Translations under genes and position numbers: made by a program
DNA from: Pontibacter coccineus
GTDB lineage: Bacteria; Bacteroidota; Bacteroidia; Cytophagales; Hymenobacteraceae
Direction: 5' to 3'
DNA: 64,000 nt
Assembly (NCBI RefSeq): GCF_030546575.1
Contig: NZ_JAUOTN010000007.1
Location: 1 to 64,000 of the forward strand
In this document: positions 1 through 8,425 of the stretch, one piece after another
Position numbering within the stretch: position 1 is the stretch's first letter
Layout: every line of letters begins with the position of its first letter
The notes under the pieces: model-generated
What the model saw: the letters and a program-made list of their open reading frames with translations, nothing else
The model's database searches: none
Told to the model about the DNA's origin: nothing

Positions 1-72
1 ATTCTGTAGCTCAGCTGGTAGAGCAATACACTTTTAATGTATGGGTCCTGGGTTCGAATCCCAGCGGGATCA
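1..72 (+). tRNA. tRNA-Lys(UUU), first base outside window
   Basis: Cloverleaf with anticodon TTT in the loop CTTTTAA and T-loop TTCGAAT. The 5' acceptor base G1 lies just before the window; discriminator A is at 72 and CCA is not encoded. It is identical over its visible length to the complete copy at 6370-6442. A terminator-like hairpin follows at once. Confidence 0.95.
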
Positions 73-80
73 CAAATAAA

Positions 81-111
81 AAGCTCCATCTTAACAGATG
101 GGGCTTTTTTT
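81..111 (+). terminator. Intrinsic terminator after tRNA-Lys
   Basis: AGCTCCATC and GATGGGGCT form a 9-bp stem (one G-U pair) around TTAACA, followed by a run of seven T. A closely similar hairpin follows tRNA-Leu at 12037-12070. Confidence 0.8.
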
Positions 112-413
112 ATGCCCAGCGGAATTACAAGCGTTTTCTCAAACTTCATCAAAGCCGTCTAATCCCAGTGGCATTTTTTTCTACCTGAAGTAAGGTATGG
201 CGGCAGGGCCGTTTCATTCTACCTCTTTTGTCATCCTGTAAGGATCTTGGTAGCGAGAAGCGTTGGCTTAATCTCTGGGGGGAGGGGCCCTCTATTTCAA
301 CCAAGTTTTTTAACCTGTTCTCTTAGAATGCAACGAACCTAGGTATAGCGGGGGAAAGACTTATTTCTCATCTATGCCCAGGCGTTTTACGAACCCGCTT
401 CTCCTTTTCCTGC
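112..413. other. Gene-free stretch with tRNA 3'-end-like fragments
   Basis: No credible coding region. Near 114-127 and 162-175 the sequence resembles the 3' end of the adjacent tRNA-Lys (CCCAGCGGAATTAC and AATCCCAGTGGCAT, about 11 of 14 bases each). A C/G-rich tract near 278-292 resembles the C-rich repeat module found at 12.4-12.8 kb. Confidence 0.5.
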
Positions 414-758
414 TTAATCCCCAAACGCGAAGACCAACAGCAGCACAAAGCCACCCACCGCCAGCAGTCCGTGGCCAACGGCCAAGGCTTTAGGTATAGG
501 GCGACCTGTCAGGTCCCGGGATATCATGTACAGACCTCCCAGCGCGGCCAGCACAAATAGCACCAGACTCTCCCAGGGGTTAGGGCCTCCTCTGGCAATG
601 TATATAATCAGCAGCACCAGGCCGACAACCGCCATGGGGCCATGGGAGAAAACAATGGCCTTGGGGGTCTCTTTGCCCCGGAGTACAAAGGTGAGGAGGT
701 ACATGCCCAGCAACGCGGCCAGCGCGAAGAAACCAATGGAAGTATAAATCAGATTCAT
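414..758 (-). CDS. Small four-helix membrane protein with internal duplication
   Basis: A 114-residue integral membrane protein with about four hydrophobic helices. The two halves look duplicated: residues ~18-54 and ~76-111 each run G-M/L-Y, a short polar segment with a PKA motif, a conserved His-Gly (SHG / GHG), then a valine/glycine/leucine-rich helix. It starts 12 bases after the stop of the upstream FAD/Rieske gene on the same strand, so the two are probably cotranscribed. No function is recognised; a quinone- or haem-linked role is only a guess from the conserved His and the redox neighbour. Confidence 0.8.
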   Translation of the reverse strand: MNLIYTSIGFFALAALLGMYLLTFVLRGKETPKAIVFSHGPMAVVGLVLLIIYIARGGPNPWESLVLFVLAALGGLYMISRDLTGRPIPKALAVGHGLLAVGGFVLLLVFAFGD

Positions 759-770
759 GGCTGACAGGGT

Positions 771-2366
771 TTAAGTGATGGGATTATTGATTTCGCGCTC
801 ACCTGAGGTCTTGCCACCTGACTCAAGTAAGTGACCGGATGTGGGGTCAATTGCTTTCCGCTCCAGGTTGAGAATGGCAGGGCCTTCGATCACGCTCCCA
901 TCAATCATAAAGCGGCTTCCGTGGCAGGGACAGTCCCAGGTCTTCTCGGCGTTGTTCCAGTTCACGATGCACTTCATGTGGGTGCAGACCGCAGAGCAGA
1001 CGTGCAATTGGCTGTGCTCATCACGGTACACGGCCAGCTTCTCTGAGTCCACCTCTATGGTTTTGCCCTCGCCCGGCCCTATATCAGAGAAATGACTGGC
1101 CTGTCCGGCGGGTATGTCCTTGAGGTATTGCGCCGCAACGTTGGCATTTTCCTTGATAAACTCTCCGGCAGTGGACAAGTTGGTGCCCCTGGTCGCGTCA
1201 AAAGCCTCCAGCCAGGGGCTTCCCTCTCCGGCTATCGTGTCAGCCAACTGAATGCCGGCCACAGTGCCGTAGGTGAGCCCATCGGCGTAGAAGCCAGTGG
1301 CTATGTAGGTCCGCTTCGCACTTTTGTGCGTGAGCCCGATATAAGGCACCCCGTCTCCTGAGCGGTAATGCTGGGCCGACCACCTGAACTCCACCGAGGC
1401 AATGTCAAAGTGCTGTCGGGCATAGGCCTCCAGTTCGTTGAAATAGTGCTGGTACTCCTGGTGCGAGGCCTGCCCGGTTTTGTGGTGGTTGCCGGCTATC
1501 ATCAGCATGTCCAGCTCCATGGAGTCGGTACTGTGGGTGGTAATGGCGTGGTGGGTCTTGTCGTTGTGCCAGTAATAGGCATCCGGGTAAGCACCCGATT
1601 TCAAGCGCATGGCCACTACATAGCTTCGATAGGGAGCGGCCACTGTTTGCACAGAATGGATACCGATGGGAATGTGCGTGGCAATGATCATCTGGTTGCA
1701 GGTCACCGTGCCGTGTGTTGTTTTCAGCAGGCAATGGTCCTCTTCCTCCTTCAAGTCCAACACAGTGGTGTGTTCATAGATCTGGCCGCCCATTTGGGTG
1801 ACAGCCTTGGCCAATCCCAACACGTACCGCAAGGGGTGGAAACGCGCCTGTCCATCCATCCTTACAGCCCGCTGCACACTGTCGAACCTGAGCCCGGGTA
1901 CCTGCGTCACAAATTCTGTAGCCATGCCCGCCTGTTGCAGCGCCTCTGCCTCCTTTTCAATGTTAGAGACCATGTCCTCTTCTTGCGTGAAGAAATACCA
2001 GGGCCGCCGCGCGAAATGGCAGTCGATGCTATACTGTTGGGCGTGCTGCTCAATAAAATTCAGGGCCGTGAACCTTGCCTGTGCCACGGTGCTGGCCACT
2101 TCCTGGCTTCTGGTTTTGGCGATGTGGTGGAAATAGGGCCCCACGGGTACATACAGGTTACCAGTGGACCAGCCGGTGGTGCCGCCTCCCACTCTGCGGG
2201 CCTCCAATACCGCTACGCGCTTGCCTGCCTTAGCAAGTTGGTGCGCCGCGGTAATACCGGTTATACCGCCGCCAATAATGGCGACGTCTACCCGAAGGCC
2301 CCCGTCCAGGGTAGGGTAATCAGGACGTTGGGGAGTAGTAGCCTCCCAAAAAGATTGTGTCTCCAT
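771..2366 (-). CDS. FAD-dependent oxidoreductase with C-terminal Rieske [2Fe-2S] domain
   Basis: 531 residues. The N-terminus carries a Rossmann FAD-binding motif (IIGGGITG near residue 30, then VLEARRVGGGTTG), placing residues ~25-390 in the DAO/glycine-oxidase-like family. The C-terminal ~100 residues form a Rieske domain with all four cluster ligands: CTHMKC, then 10 residues on, CPCHGS. The usual Gly before the second Cys of the first loop is Lys. No signal peptide is visible, so it is probably cytoplasmic. Substrate unknown; the fusion suggests electron transfer between flavin and iron-sulfur cluster. It heads a likely two-gene operon with the small membrane protein downstream. Confidence 0.9.
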   Translation of the reverse strand: METQSFWEATTPQRPDYPTLDGGLRVDVAIIGGGITGITAAHQLAKAGKRVAVLEARRVGGGTTGWSTGNLYVPVGPYFHHIAKTRSQEVASTVAQARFTALNFIEQHAQQYSIDCHFARRPWYFFTQEEDMVSNIEKEAEALQQAGMATEFVTQVPGLRFDSVQRAVRMDGQARFHPLRYVLGLAKAVTQMGGQIYEHTTVLDLKEEEDHCLLKTTHGTVTCNQMIIATHIPIGIHSVQTVAAPYRSYVVAMRLKSGAYPDAYYWHNDKTHHAITTHSTDSMELDMLMIAGNHHKTGQASHQEYQHYFNELEAYARQHFDIASVEFRWSAQHYRSGDGVPYIGLTHKSAKRTYIATGFYADGLTYGTVAGIQLADTIAGEGSPWLEAFDATRGTNLSTAGEFIKENANVAAQYLKDIPAGQASHFSDIGPGEGKTIEVDSEKLAVYRDEHSQLHVCSAVCTHMKCIVNWNNAEKTWDCPCHGSRFMIDGSVIEGPAILNLERKAIDPTSGHLLESGGKTSGEREINNPIT

Positions 2367-2468
2367 GCATGCGTGGTATAAGTATAAGGATCAATTTCAG
2401 TATCAAAACGACTGCTCATCTTGCAGTTTATTCCCCATCCGTCCGAGCCTGTTGGGCGGGCATTGCCT

Positions 2469-3128
2469 TCAGATCCGCTGGAAAACATTCTCCACTATCT
2501 GGTCGCAGTAGATGAGGTTGAACTCATACACGGCCGCCTTCGGATACCAACTCTCCAGCTTCTTGCGCAGCATGCTCTTCGCCCTGTTCAGCCGCACTTT
2601 TACATTTGCCTCTGTTATGTCCATCACTTCCGCCGTCTCATGTACATTCAGGCCCTCCAGTTCACGCAATACAAACACAGTGCGGTACTCCGGGGCAAGC
2701 TGTTCTATGCACCCCTCCAGCACCCGACCAAGCTCACGGTTCAGCACTTCTCTGTGCCCGTCAGAGGACAGGTTCTTCTCAGTGAAATCTACCTTTCCGG
2801 TATGGCTGACATCCGAGAAGGCGGATTTGGTTTTATGCGCTTTTTCCATGGTCCAGTGATAGCACTTGTTGAGCATTATTCTGATCAGCCAGGTTTTATA
2901 GGCGGCGCGGGACTCGAACTTTCCCAGATTCAGGTAGGCCGCAATGTGAGCCTCTTGCATCAAATCCTGCACATCGTCATGCACGAAACCGAAAGAACGA
3001 CCCACTTTGTAAAGCGCTCCGTTGTGCCGCCTGATCAGGATCTCAAACATATCTTTCTCACCGGCTTTTATCTTCGAGACAATCTCGCTGTCCGGTGTAT
3101 AGCTGCCCGCAACTTCGGTTTTATGCAT
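2469..3128 (-). CDS. RNA polymerase sigma factor, ECF type
   Basis: 219 residues. Region 2 is visible at residues ~25-95 (DDVQDLMQEAHIAAY, then a YKTWLIRI helix) and region 4 at ~135-195 (LAPEYRTVFVLRELEG and a helix-turn-helix ending VKVRLNRAKSMLRKKL). This is the two-domain ECF layout. No anti-sigma gene is adjacent. The neighbours (cyanophycinase, DUF4142 and cupredoxin genes, Rieske oxidoreductase) suggest a stress regulon, but that is inference from position only. Confidence 0.92.
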   Translation of the reverse strand: MHKTEVAGSYTPDSEIVSKIKAGEKDMFEILIRRHNGALYKVGRSFGFVHDDVQDLMQEAHIAAYLNLGKFESRAAYKTWLIRIMLNKCYHWTMEKAHKTKSAFSDVSHTGKVDFTEKNLSSDGHREVLNRELGRVLEGCIEQLAPEYRTVFVLRELEGLNVHETAEVMDITEANVKVRLNRAKSMLRKKLESWYPKAAVYEFNLIYCDQIVENVFQRI

Positions 3129-3322
3129 GTTTTTAAGGTTGTCAGTGAGTGTAAATTATTAAATATCAGGATTATACCTGAATACCACCCCCACTTATAA
3201 TTAGTTGTCTTTTAGAACCTTCGCTTTTTTTTATTTAGAGTAAGAAGGGTGTGGATTGGTTACAAAATCACAGCAAAGTACTGCAAGAGGCTAAAACAGG
3301 TGCCAGTAAGTGAGGGGAGCTT

Positions 3323-4174
3323 TTAAATGAGATGGCCGGATCGCGTCTCGAATTTCTTTCCTTTGGGCAGCACGTGCATGATCATATTTTCCAGGCAGAG
3401 GGGCTCGTTGGGTGCCAATTGCCCGTAATTGTTCTCCTTTAAGTGCCTGCCGTCAAACAGAACCACCAGGCCAGAGCCTATGGTCTCCATGCAGCTCCCA
3501 TCCGTGATGAGCACAGCAGTGTCCTCACCGAGCCCCACCCCAATCAGGTTAGGGTAGGCGGCCAGACTTTCAATCATTCTGGGAATGCGTCGGCGGTTTA
3601 CGAAGTGGGTATCGATCATCACATTCTTCAGGAACCCCAGTCCGTCTCCCAGCTCGACATCTCCTTTCACCAGCACGTTTTTTTCTGCCGCGCCCAGAAT
3701 CATGATTTCGGCCATGGCCATAGCGCCTGCGCTGGTCCCCGAGATCAGAAATTTCTCCTCCTTCCAATACCTTTCCTGCAAGATCTCTAATGCCGGCGAA
3801 CCCGCAAAAACCTCCGTGATCCTGCTTTGGTTACCTCCGGTGAACATGACGGCATCTGTTTTTCGCAACCGCTCCAGGTTTTCAGGTCTGGCGACGTCTT
3901 CTTTTGTTTGCAGGTGCAGGGCACCCACATTGTCGCAGCCTAACAGCAGGAAACCATCATAATAAGCCTGGGCCATCTCTTCAGGTATGTGAGAGGCCGT
4001 CGTGATCACTTCGATGCGGGTGCCGATTCCGTGCAGCTCGTCATGAATACGCTTCAGGATGCCGGTCTCGAAAAAACGGATTTGGTCGTGCAGGTGCTCG
4101 TCTGTAGGCTCGGGCATGGTGCCTTTGTCCTCGTTTCCGCCTATCGCCACAATTTTGCCTTTTGGTAGTCGCAT
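3323..4174 (-). CDS. Cyanophycinase (peptidase family S51)
   Basis: 283 residues, close to the usual length for CphB-like enzymes. The serine nucleophile elbow GTSAGAMA is present near residue 145, preceded by the glycine-rich FTGGNQ motif near 112. Family members hydrolyse cyanophycin (multi-L-arginyl-poly-L-aspartate) to beta-Asp-Arg dipeptides. No cyanophycin synthetase lies in the window, so the substrate may be another beta-linked peptide or polymer from outside. No clear signal peptide. Single gene, facing the DUF4142 gene divergently. Confidence 0.88.
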   Translation of the reverse strand: MRLPKGKIVAIGGNEDKGTMPEPTDEHLHDQIRFFETGILKRIHDELHGIGTRIEVITTASHIPEEMAQAYYDGFLLLGCDNVGALHLQTKEDVARPENLERLRKTDAVMFTGGNQSRITEVFAGSPALEILQERYWKEEKFLISGTSAGAMAMAEIMILGAAEKNVLVKGDVELGDGLGFLKNVMIDTHFVNRRRIPRMIESLAAYPNLIGVGLGEDTAVLITDGSCMETIGSGLVVLFDGRHLKENNYGQLAPNEPLCLENMIMHVLPKGKKFETRSGHLI

Positions 4175-4327
4175 GGGTTCATTTTTAAACTATTAGAGTG
4201 CCCACCGCAGGTATAGGTTACAACACGGGCCTTTTCCTGCACCGTCACAAAAAACGACGATCTCTTTTGTAACTTATTACGAGCCAGCTACTCCAATATC
4301 TATCTAATCACTTTAAAATCAGAAAAT

Positions 4328-4876
4328 ATGAAACGTTTTGAGAAGATCACCATGAAGGCAACGGCTCTATTGCTTAGCGTATTCGCCTTCGGGACCACGG
4401 TGCTTGCGCAGGGAAACCCGACTTTATCGGATGCGGAGGTCGCCTCGGCAGCTGTGACAGCCAATCAGATTGACATTGATTTTGCTGCCATTGCGAAGGA
4501 AAAATCCAAGAATACCCAAGTGCTGGAATTTGCCCGGACCATGGCCAATGACCATCAAGCCGTAATCGATCAGGCGGTCGCCCTGACAGAAAAGCTATCT
4601 GTGACTCCCAAGGACAACGCAGTCAGTCAGCAGTTGAAGGCCGATGCGGAGAAAACCAAAGAGCAACTGCGTGCTAAGTCAGGAAAGGCTTTTGACAGGG
4701 CTTATATAGACAATGAAGTGTCCTACCATACGGCCGTTATCGCTGCGGTGAAAGATATCCTGATTCCGGAGACCGAGAACGCAGAGCTGAAGGATTTACT
4801 GACGTCTGTGGTGCCCGCCCTGGAGGCACACCTGGAGCATGCGAAAATGATCCAGCACAAGATGTCCGGAAAATGA
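4328..4876 (+). CDS. DUF4142 family secreted protein
   Basis: 182 residues with an N-terminal signal peptide (basic start, hydrophobic stretch ending VLAQ near residue 28). The rest is helical and Glu/Lys-rich, matching the DUF4142 ferritin-like four-helix layout (ANQIDIDFAAIAKEK, then FARTMANDH and HLEHAKM). Periplasmic location is likely. Its stop overlaps the start of the cupredoxin gene (ATGA at 4873-4876), so the two are translationally coupled. Function unknown; homologues are often linked to stress conditions. Confidence 0.88.
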   Translation: MKRFEKITMKATALLLSVFAFGTTVLAQGNPTLSDAEVASAAVTANQIDIDFAAIAKEKSKNTQVLEFARTMANDHQAVIDQAVALTEKLSVTPKDNAVSQQLKADAEKTKEQLRAKSGKAFDRAYIDNEVSYHTAVIAAVKDILIPETENAELKDLLTSVVPALEAHLEHAKMIQHKMSGK

Positions 4877-5217
4877 TGCTCCCGATGTTGACGGCAACGC
4901 TCAAGGCCCTGCTTCCCTGTGCTCTGATTCTGCTGACGGGATTTCCTTTTCTAAAAGAGAGGCCGGCAGCCAAGTTGCACCGCGTGGAGATTGTGCAAAT
5001 GAAGTTCAGCCCTTCCAGTCTGAGCGTGCAGCCCGGGGATACGGTGGTTTTTGTAAACCTGGACGTGGTTACCCATGACGTGACAGAAGCATCAGGCAAG
5101 TCCTGGAGGTCGCCGCCCCTGGCAGCCAAAGACTCCTGGAAAAAAGTTGTCAGGACCAGCGCCAACTACTATTGCAGTTTCCACCCTGTCATGAAAGGTA
5201 CGATCACGGTCCAGTGA
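4873..5217 (+). CDS. Cupredoxin / plastocyanin-like copper protein
   Basis: 114 residues with an N-terminal hydrophobic leader (residues ~8-26). The body is a type 1 copper fold: MKFSPSSLSVQPGDTVVFVN, the first His ligand in THDVT, and the C-terminal Cys-His-Met set in YYCSFHPVMKG. Probably a periplasmic electron carrier or copper-binding protein. Start overlaps the stop of the DUF4142 gene by four bases. Confidence 0.9.
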   Translation: MMLPMLTATLKALLPCALILLTGFPFLKERPAAKLHRVEIVQMKFSPSSLSVQPGDTVVFVNLDVVTHDVTEASGKSWRSPPLAAKDSWKKVVRTSANYYCSFHPVMKGTITVQ

Positions 5218-5420
5218 GGCCGGGGGAGGAGCGACGCTGTTTGTGGGTGCTTGATGGCTGAAGCGCTGCGCAGGTATATTATTTGGTTTTAAGGAATTAA
5301 TCTTAACTTTAAGTCTCGCGTATGAGGTGCCCTATTCGAGATCGCGTTAGCATAATTAGATTTAAATCGTTGATTTATAAAGCGTAATGGGTTTTTAACG
5401 ATCCCATTGGCATCACTTCT

Positions 5421-5455
5421 AAAGAGCCTCAAACCTGTGTTTGGGGCTCTTTTTA
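5421..5455 (+). terminator. Intrinsic terminator
   Basis: AAAGAGCCTCAAAC and GTTTGGGGCTCTTT form a long stem with loop CTGT, then a T-run. Just before it, 5401-5417 resembles a tRNA 3' end (see findings). Confidence 0.75.
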
Positions 5456-5532
5456 TTTCTACGGTTTGCAACCACCTCAAACCCTTTGGGCATTTATGAG
5501 TTTAAATGCCTTTGTATACCTAAAGTCTATAC

Positions 5533-6147
5533 ATGGAAAACTTTGTCAGGATTCAGGTGCCGGTTACTATTTCTTACCCTGCTTTGGAGAGTGTGCTCAG
5601 AAAGCAGCTGGTTGGCGAATACATACCCAAGCCCTCAGAAGATACGAATGAAAGTCCATACGCGCAGATTCTGGATGTCGGGCTGGCCGGTAGCAGTTCC
5701 GGTACAGGCGACATTATCCTGCGGGTCAGGATCCGGATTTTAAGGACCATCCTCAAACGCGACAACGTGGAGCTGTATGTGCAGGCAGCGCCAGGCTATG
5801 ACAACGCCACGCAGCAGGTATACATCCGTAGGTTCAACATGCAGGCCCAGACCTCCAGTCGCTTCTATAATTCCTCACTCGAGGTACTGGTCAACAAGGT
5901 GGCCTACAACCAGATCATCCAGAAGGCAAGGGTCAACCTGACCGAAATAATTGCGGGGGAACTGACTAAGGCAAACGGTATGCTGGAGACAGGTATAGAG
6001 CTAAAAGGCCTTAAGCTTAATGGAGTAGTGGAGGAGGTGCGGGTGCAGGACATCACGCCAAAGGCCAACCGGATGTTCCTGAACCTGGAGCTACTGGCAA
6101 AGATGGAAGTGGATGTGGTTGACCTGACTGAATTGCTGCCTGCCTAG
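5533..6147 (+). CDS. DUF4403-like protein
   Basis: 204 residues, no signal peptide or membrane segment. Alternating strands and the pattern VPVTISYPALESVLRKQL, then ILRVRIRI and VNLTEIIAGEL, resemble the repeated beta/alpha units of DUF4403 proteins, which are usually twice as long and are lipoproteins. Assignment to that family is tentative. It stands alone, between a terminator and the second tRNA-Lys. Confidence 0.65.
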   Translation: MENFVRIQVPVTISYPALESVLRKQLVGEYIPKPSEDTNESPYAQILDVGLAGSSSGTGDIILRVRIRILRTILKRDNVELYVQAAPGYDNATQQVYIRRFNMQAQTSSRFYNSSLEVLVNKVAYNQIIQKARVNLTEIIAGELTKANGMLETGIELKGLKLNGVVEEVRVQDITPKANRMFLNLELLAKMEVDVVDLTELLPA

Positions 6148-6309
6148 TCGTGGCTTTAAACCTGGAAATATGGCTGGCTGAGTTTTTATGCTATTTTATT
6201 TTCGAGGAAAGATAAATTTTACCCGTTGGTTAACGCTTTGATGCTTAGGTAGATTAAACCAAAACCTCGCCGGAGCGTTGTATACTGATAACGAATAAAG
6301 GCGGTGGGG

Positions 6310-6340
6310 TTTGCGAATTAAAGAAAAAGGTCTACTTTTG
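6310..6340 (+). promoter_or_regulatory. Bacteroidota-type promoter of tRNA-Lys
   Basis: TTTG at 6310-6313, a 19-base spacer, and TACTTTTG at 6333-6340 match the sigma-ABfr consensus (TTTG, 19-21 bases, TAnnTTTG). It sits 30 bases upstream of the tRNA. Confidence 0.8.
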
Positions 6341-6369
6341 CACTCCCAACACGGGAAACAAATAGTGCT

Positions 6370-6442
6370 GATTCTGTAGCTCAGCTGGTAGAGCAATACA
6401 CTTTTAATGTATGGGTCCTGGGTTCGAATCCCAGCGGGATCA
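6370..6442 (+). tRNA. tRNA-Lys(UUU)
   Basis: 73-nt cloverleaf with anticodon TTT. Acceptor GATTCTG pairs with CGGGATC (two G-U pairs); discriminator A at 6442; no encoded CCA. It is the second copy of the gene at the window start. Confidence 0.97.
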
Positions 6443-6443
6443 C

Positions 6444-6491
6444 TAAAACAAGAAAGGCTTCTTACGAAATGTAGGAAGCCTTTCTTGTTTT
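6444..6491 (+). terminator. Terminator after tRNA-Lys
   Basis: Long near-perfect hairpin: AAAACAAGAAAGGCTTC pairs with GAAGCCTTTCTTGTTTT, closed by a short loop. It can serve the tRNA and the convergent gene at 6507-6896. Confidence 0.8.
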
Positions 6492-6506
6492 ATTTGTGCA
6501 GGGTTT

Positions 6507-6896
6507 TTAAATATCGGCACTGGTCATGTTCAGATTGGTCTGCTGGGTGGTTATTTCCTTACTTCCCAACTTGCCCTGCTCCACCTTTTCCAGATACTGC
6601 ACCAATTCCAGTGTACGGTTGATAACTTCCATATCGGGGCGGTATACCTGTTCATCGGGTGCAAACTGCCCCTGTGGCGCAATCTTGTTGTGCAGCACTT
6701 TGAGGTAGGTGATGTAGCTGTCTACCTGGCTACCGATGTAAGTGAAGAAATCCGGGTTTTCGGTGGCTTGATCCAGAAAGCCGGCCTTCTGATTTTCAGC
6801 ATCACGAATCTCTGTGTAAACTACTTGAGCAGCCTCTTCTTTGGAAAGCTCCTTCGCCTGCAGCCCGGCTAAAAATTTGTCATAATCGAATTCCAT
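6507..6896 (-). CDS. Conserved hypothetical protein, helical
   Basis: 129 residues, acidic, predicted mostly helical, no signal peptide or membrane segment. No known domain is recognised. It lies downstream of the ABC permease gene on the same strand (77-base gap), so it may be cotranscribed, but nothing in the sequence links it to transport. Confidence 0.75.
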   Translation of the reverse strand: MEFDYDKFLAGLQAKELSKEEAAQVVYTEIRDAENQKAGFLDQATENPDFFTYIGSQVDSYITYLKVLHNKIAPQGQFAPDEQVYRPDMEVINRTLELVQYLEKVEQGKLGSKEITTQQTNLNMTSADI

Positions 6897-6973
6897 CTGA
6901 TAAAGTTTGCCCGTGGGGTGTGTCAGGCTACTGCAATGACAATACTTCCATGTACTTAGTTCGCTGTGCGGAT

Positions 6974-8332
6974 TTATTCGGTTTTGTAGAGCGTTTCAAA
7001 CAGCTTGTACTTGTATTGCTTGTACTCCTGCAGCACCGCTACCATGGCAAACAGGGTCAGGGCGATCACGACAGGGTATACCATGTACAACATCGGGTGC
7101 AGCAGCGGCAAAAACAGCAAACCCAGCAGCAGGATAGAGATGAAACTGTACAGGTATGAGGTTTTGGCACTGAAGCTCAGGATACCGCCTTTCACCATTT
7201 TAGGGCTTGTGAACGAAGCAATAATGCCAATCGGGGTCAGCACCAGCACAGCGGCAGCGTACATCAGCAAAATAAAAGTTGCCTGCTCGTGGTTAAAGAA
7301 AGCCACATATAGCACCACAATGGCCGCGTCTATCAGAATAGGCATACGTAGCGGCAGCAGACTAGCCTTCAGAAATTCTTTGTAGCTTCCGGTGGCGCGT
7401 TCAGTTGTCAGCCACAGGTTTTTGTAAAAGCCCCACACATTGTTGAACACATAGGTATAGATCACGAGCGGACCCACAAACAGCCAGAGCGATATGTTCT
7501 TGTCGAGCATGTGGATGCCCTTGGCCGAGTATACCGTCGCGTCGATGCCGAGCATGAGTACCTTAAAGCCCAGCCCGAACAGGAGCAGTTGCTTCGCCAT
7601 TTTGTGGTTTTTAAATAGGCGCCAGCCCAGACTGCGGCGGGCATCGTTGCTGTAGTTCACGGTGCGGCGCTTTGGCTCATAGGCCGCTTGCTCCAGCAGG
7701 TAGTTCGCGAGCAGGAAACAGGCCAGCGAAGCCAGATGCACCACCAGCATCATCACCGAACTGACAGGCTCAAACATGGGCGCGCGGGCCTCTAGGGCTA
7801 TAAAGGCGCCTACCATAACCACGGCTCCCCAAAAAGCACTGCCACGCCAGTTGATGCGCCGCTCAATAAACACCTGCAGCGACCGCCTTGTAATGTGCGC
7901 CGTCAGAAATACCAGGAAACTCTGCGCCAGGTGCAACAAGGTATAGTCAGGCGACATCATGCAGAGCAATAGCAGGAAGTTGAGCAGCACAAAGTAAAAG
8001 GGCGACACCAACTCCACGATCAACTCAGTCCAGAAGCGCTTGAGCGGCTTAATGGGGTAAATGCGGTTAATGAAATCTGCCTTTGGGATATAGGCCGGGA
8101 AAAAACCGCGCAGTATGGTGAACGACAGCAGCAGCAGGTTGGTATAGCCCAGCATCTGGCTGACATCCATATTCAGCCCGCCTTCACTGGCCTGTTGCAG
8201 CAGGTACGTAATCAGCCAGGCATAAAAAGCAGACAGCACAATGCCCAGCGCAAGCAGGAGCACCCGTTGCATTTTTTTTTGCCGGAAATAGCTGTTCAGT
8301 CTCGCCTTGCAGGAATATAAAATCAGATCCAT
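6974..8332 (-). CDS. ABC transporter permease-like membrane protein (DUF5687-like)
   Basis: 452 residues with roughly ten to twelve hydrophobic helices and a basic N-terminus (KARLNSYFRQKKMQR) before the first. It follows the ATPase gene on the same strand after an ~93-base gap, the usual arrangement for two-gene ABC exporters of this phylum. Family assignment rests on topology and context, not on a diagnostic motif; the substrate is unknown. Confidence 0.8.
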   Translation of the reverse strand: MDLILYSCKARLNSYFRQKKMQRVLLLALGIVLSAFYAWLITYLLQQASEGGLNMDVSQMLGYTNLLLLSFTILRGFFPAYIPKADFINRIYPIKPLKRFWTELIVELVSPFYFVLLNFLLLLCMMSPDYTLLHLAQSFLVFLTAHITRRSLQVFIERRINWRGSAFWGAVVMVGAFIALEARAPMFEPVSSVMMLVVHLASLACFLLANYLLEQAAYEPKRRTVNYSNDARRSLGWRLFKNHKMAKQLLLFGLGFKVLMLGIDATVYSAKGIHMLDKNISLWLFVGPLVIYTYVFNNVWGFYKNLWLTTERATGSYKEFLKASLLPLRMPILIDAAIVVLYVAFFNHEQATFILLMYAAAVLVLTPIGIIASFTSPKMVKGGILSFSAKTSYLYSFISILLLGLLFLPLLHPMLYMVYPVVIALTLFAMVAVLQEYKQYKYKLFETLYKTE

Positions 8333-8339
8333 TACTTAA

Positions 8340-8425
8340 GTTGATAAGTTAAAAAGTCGGAAAGTTAAAAGGTCAAAGAGCCAGAAATATATCTTTCTAA
8401 CTGTCTAACTTTTTGATTTTCTAAC
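8340..8425. repeat. Low-complexity repeat (GTTAAAAAGTC-type)
   Basis: Direct copies of AAGTTAAAAAGTCGG / AAGTTAAAAGGTC are followed by inverted versions (CTAACTGTCTAACTTTTTG, CTAACTTAG), giving an imperfect inverted repeat in the gap between the ABC ATPase and permease genes. Confidence 0.6.

Noticed and set aside
1368..2381. 337-codon open frame on the plus strand
   Set aside because: It is antisense to the well-supported FAD/Rieske gene, lacks any recognisable domain, and long antisense frames are expected in GC-rich codon use.
1..6442. Integrative element bounded by the two tRNA-Lys genes
   Set aside because: No integrase, mobility gene or clear direct repeats beyond the tRNA genes were seen; kept only as a finding to test.
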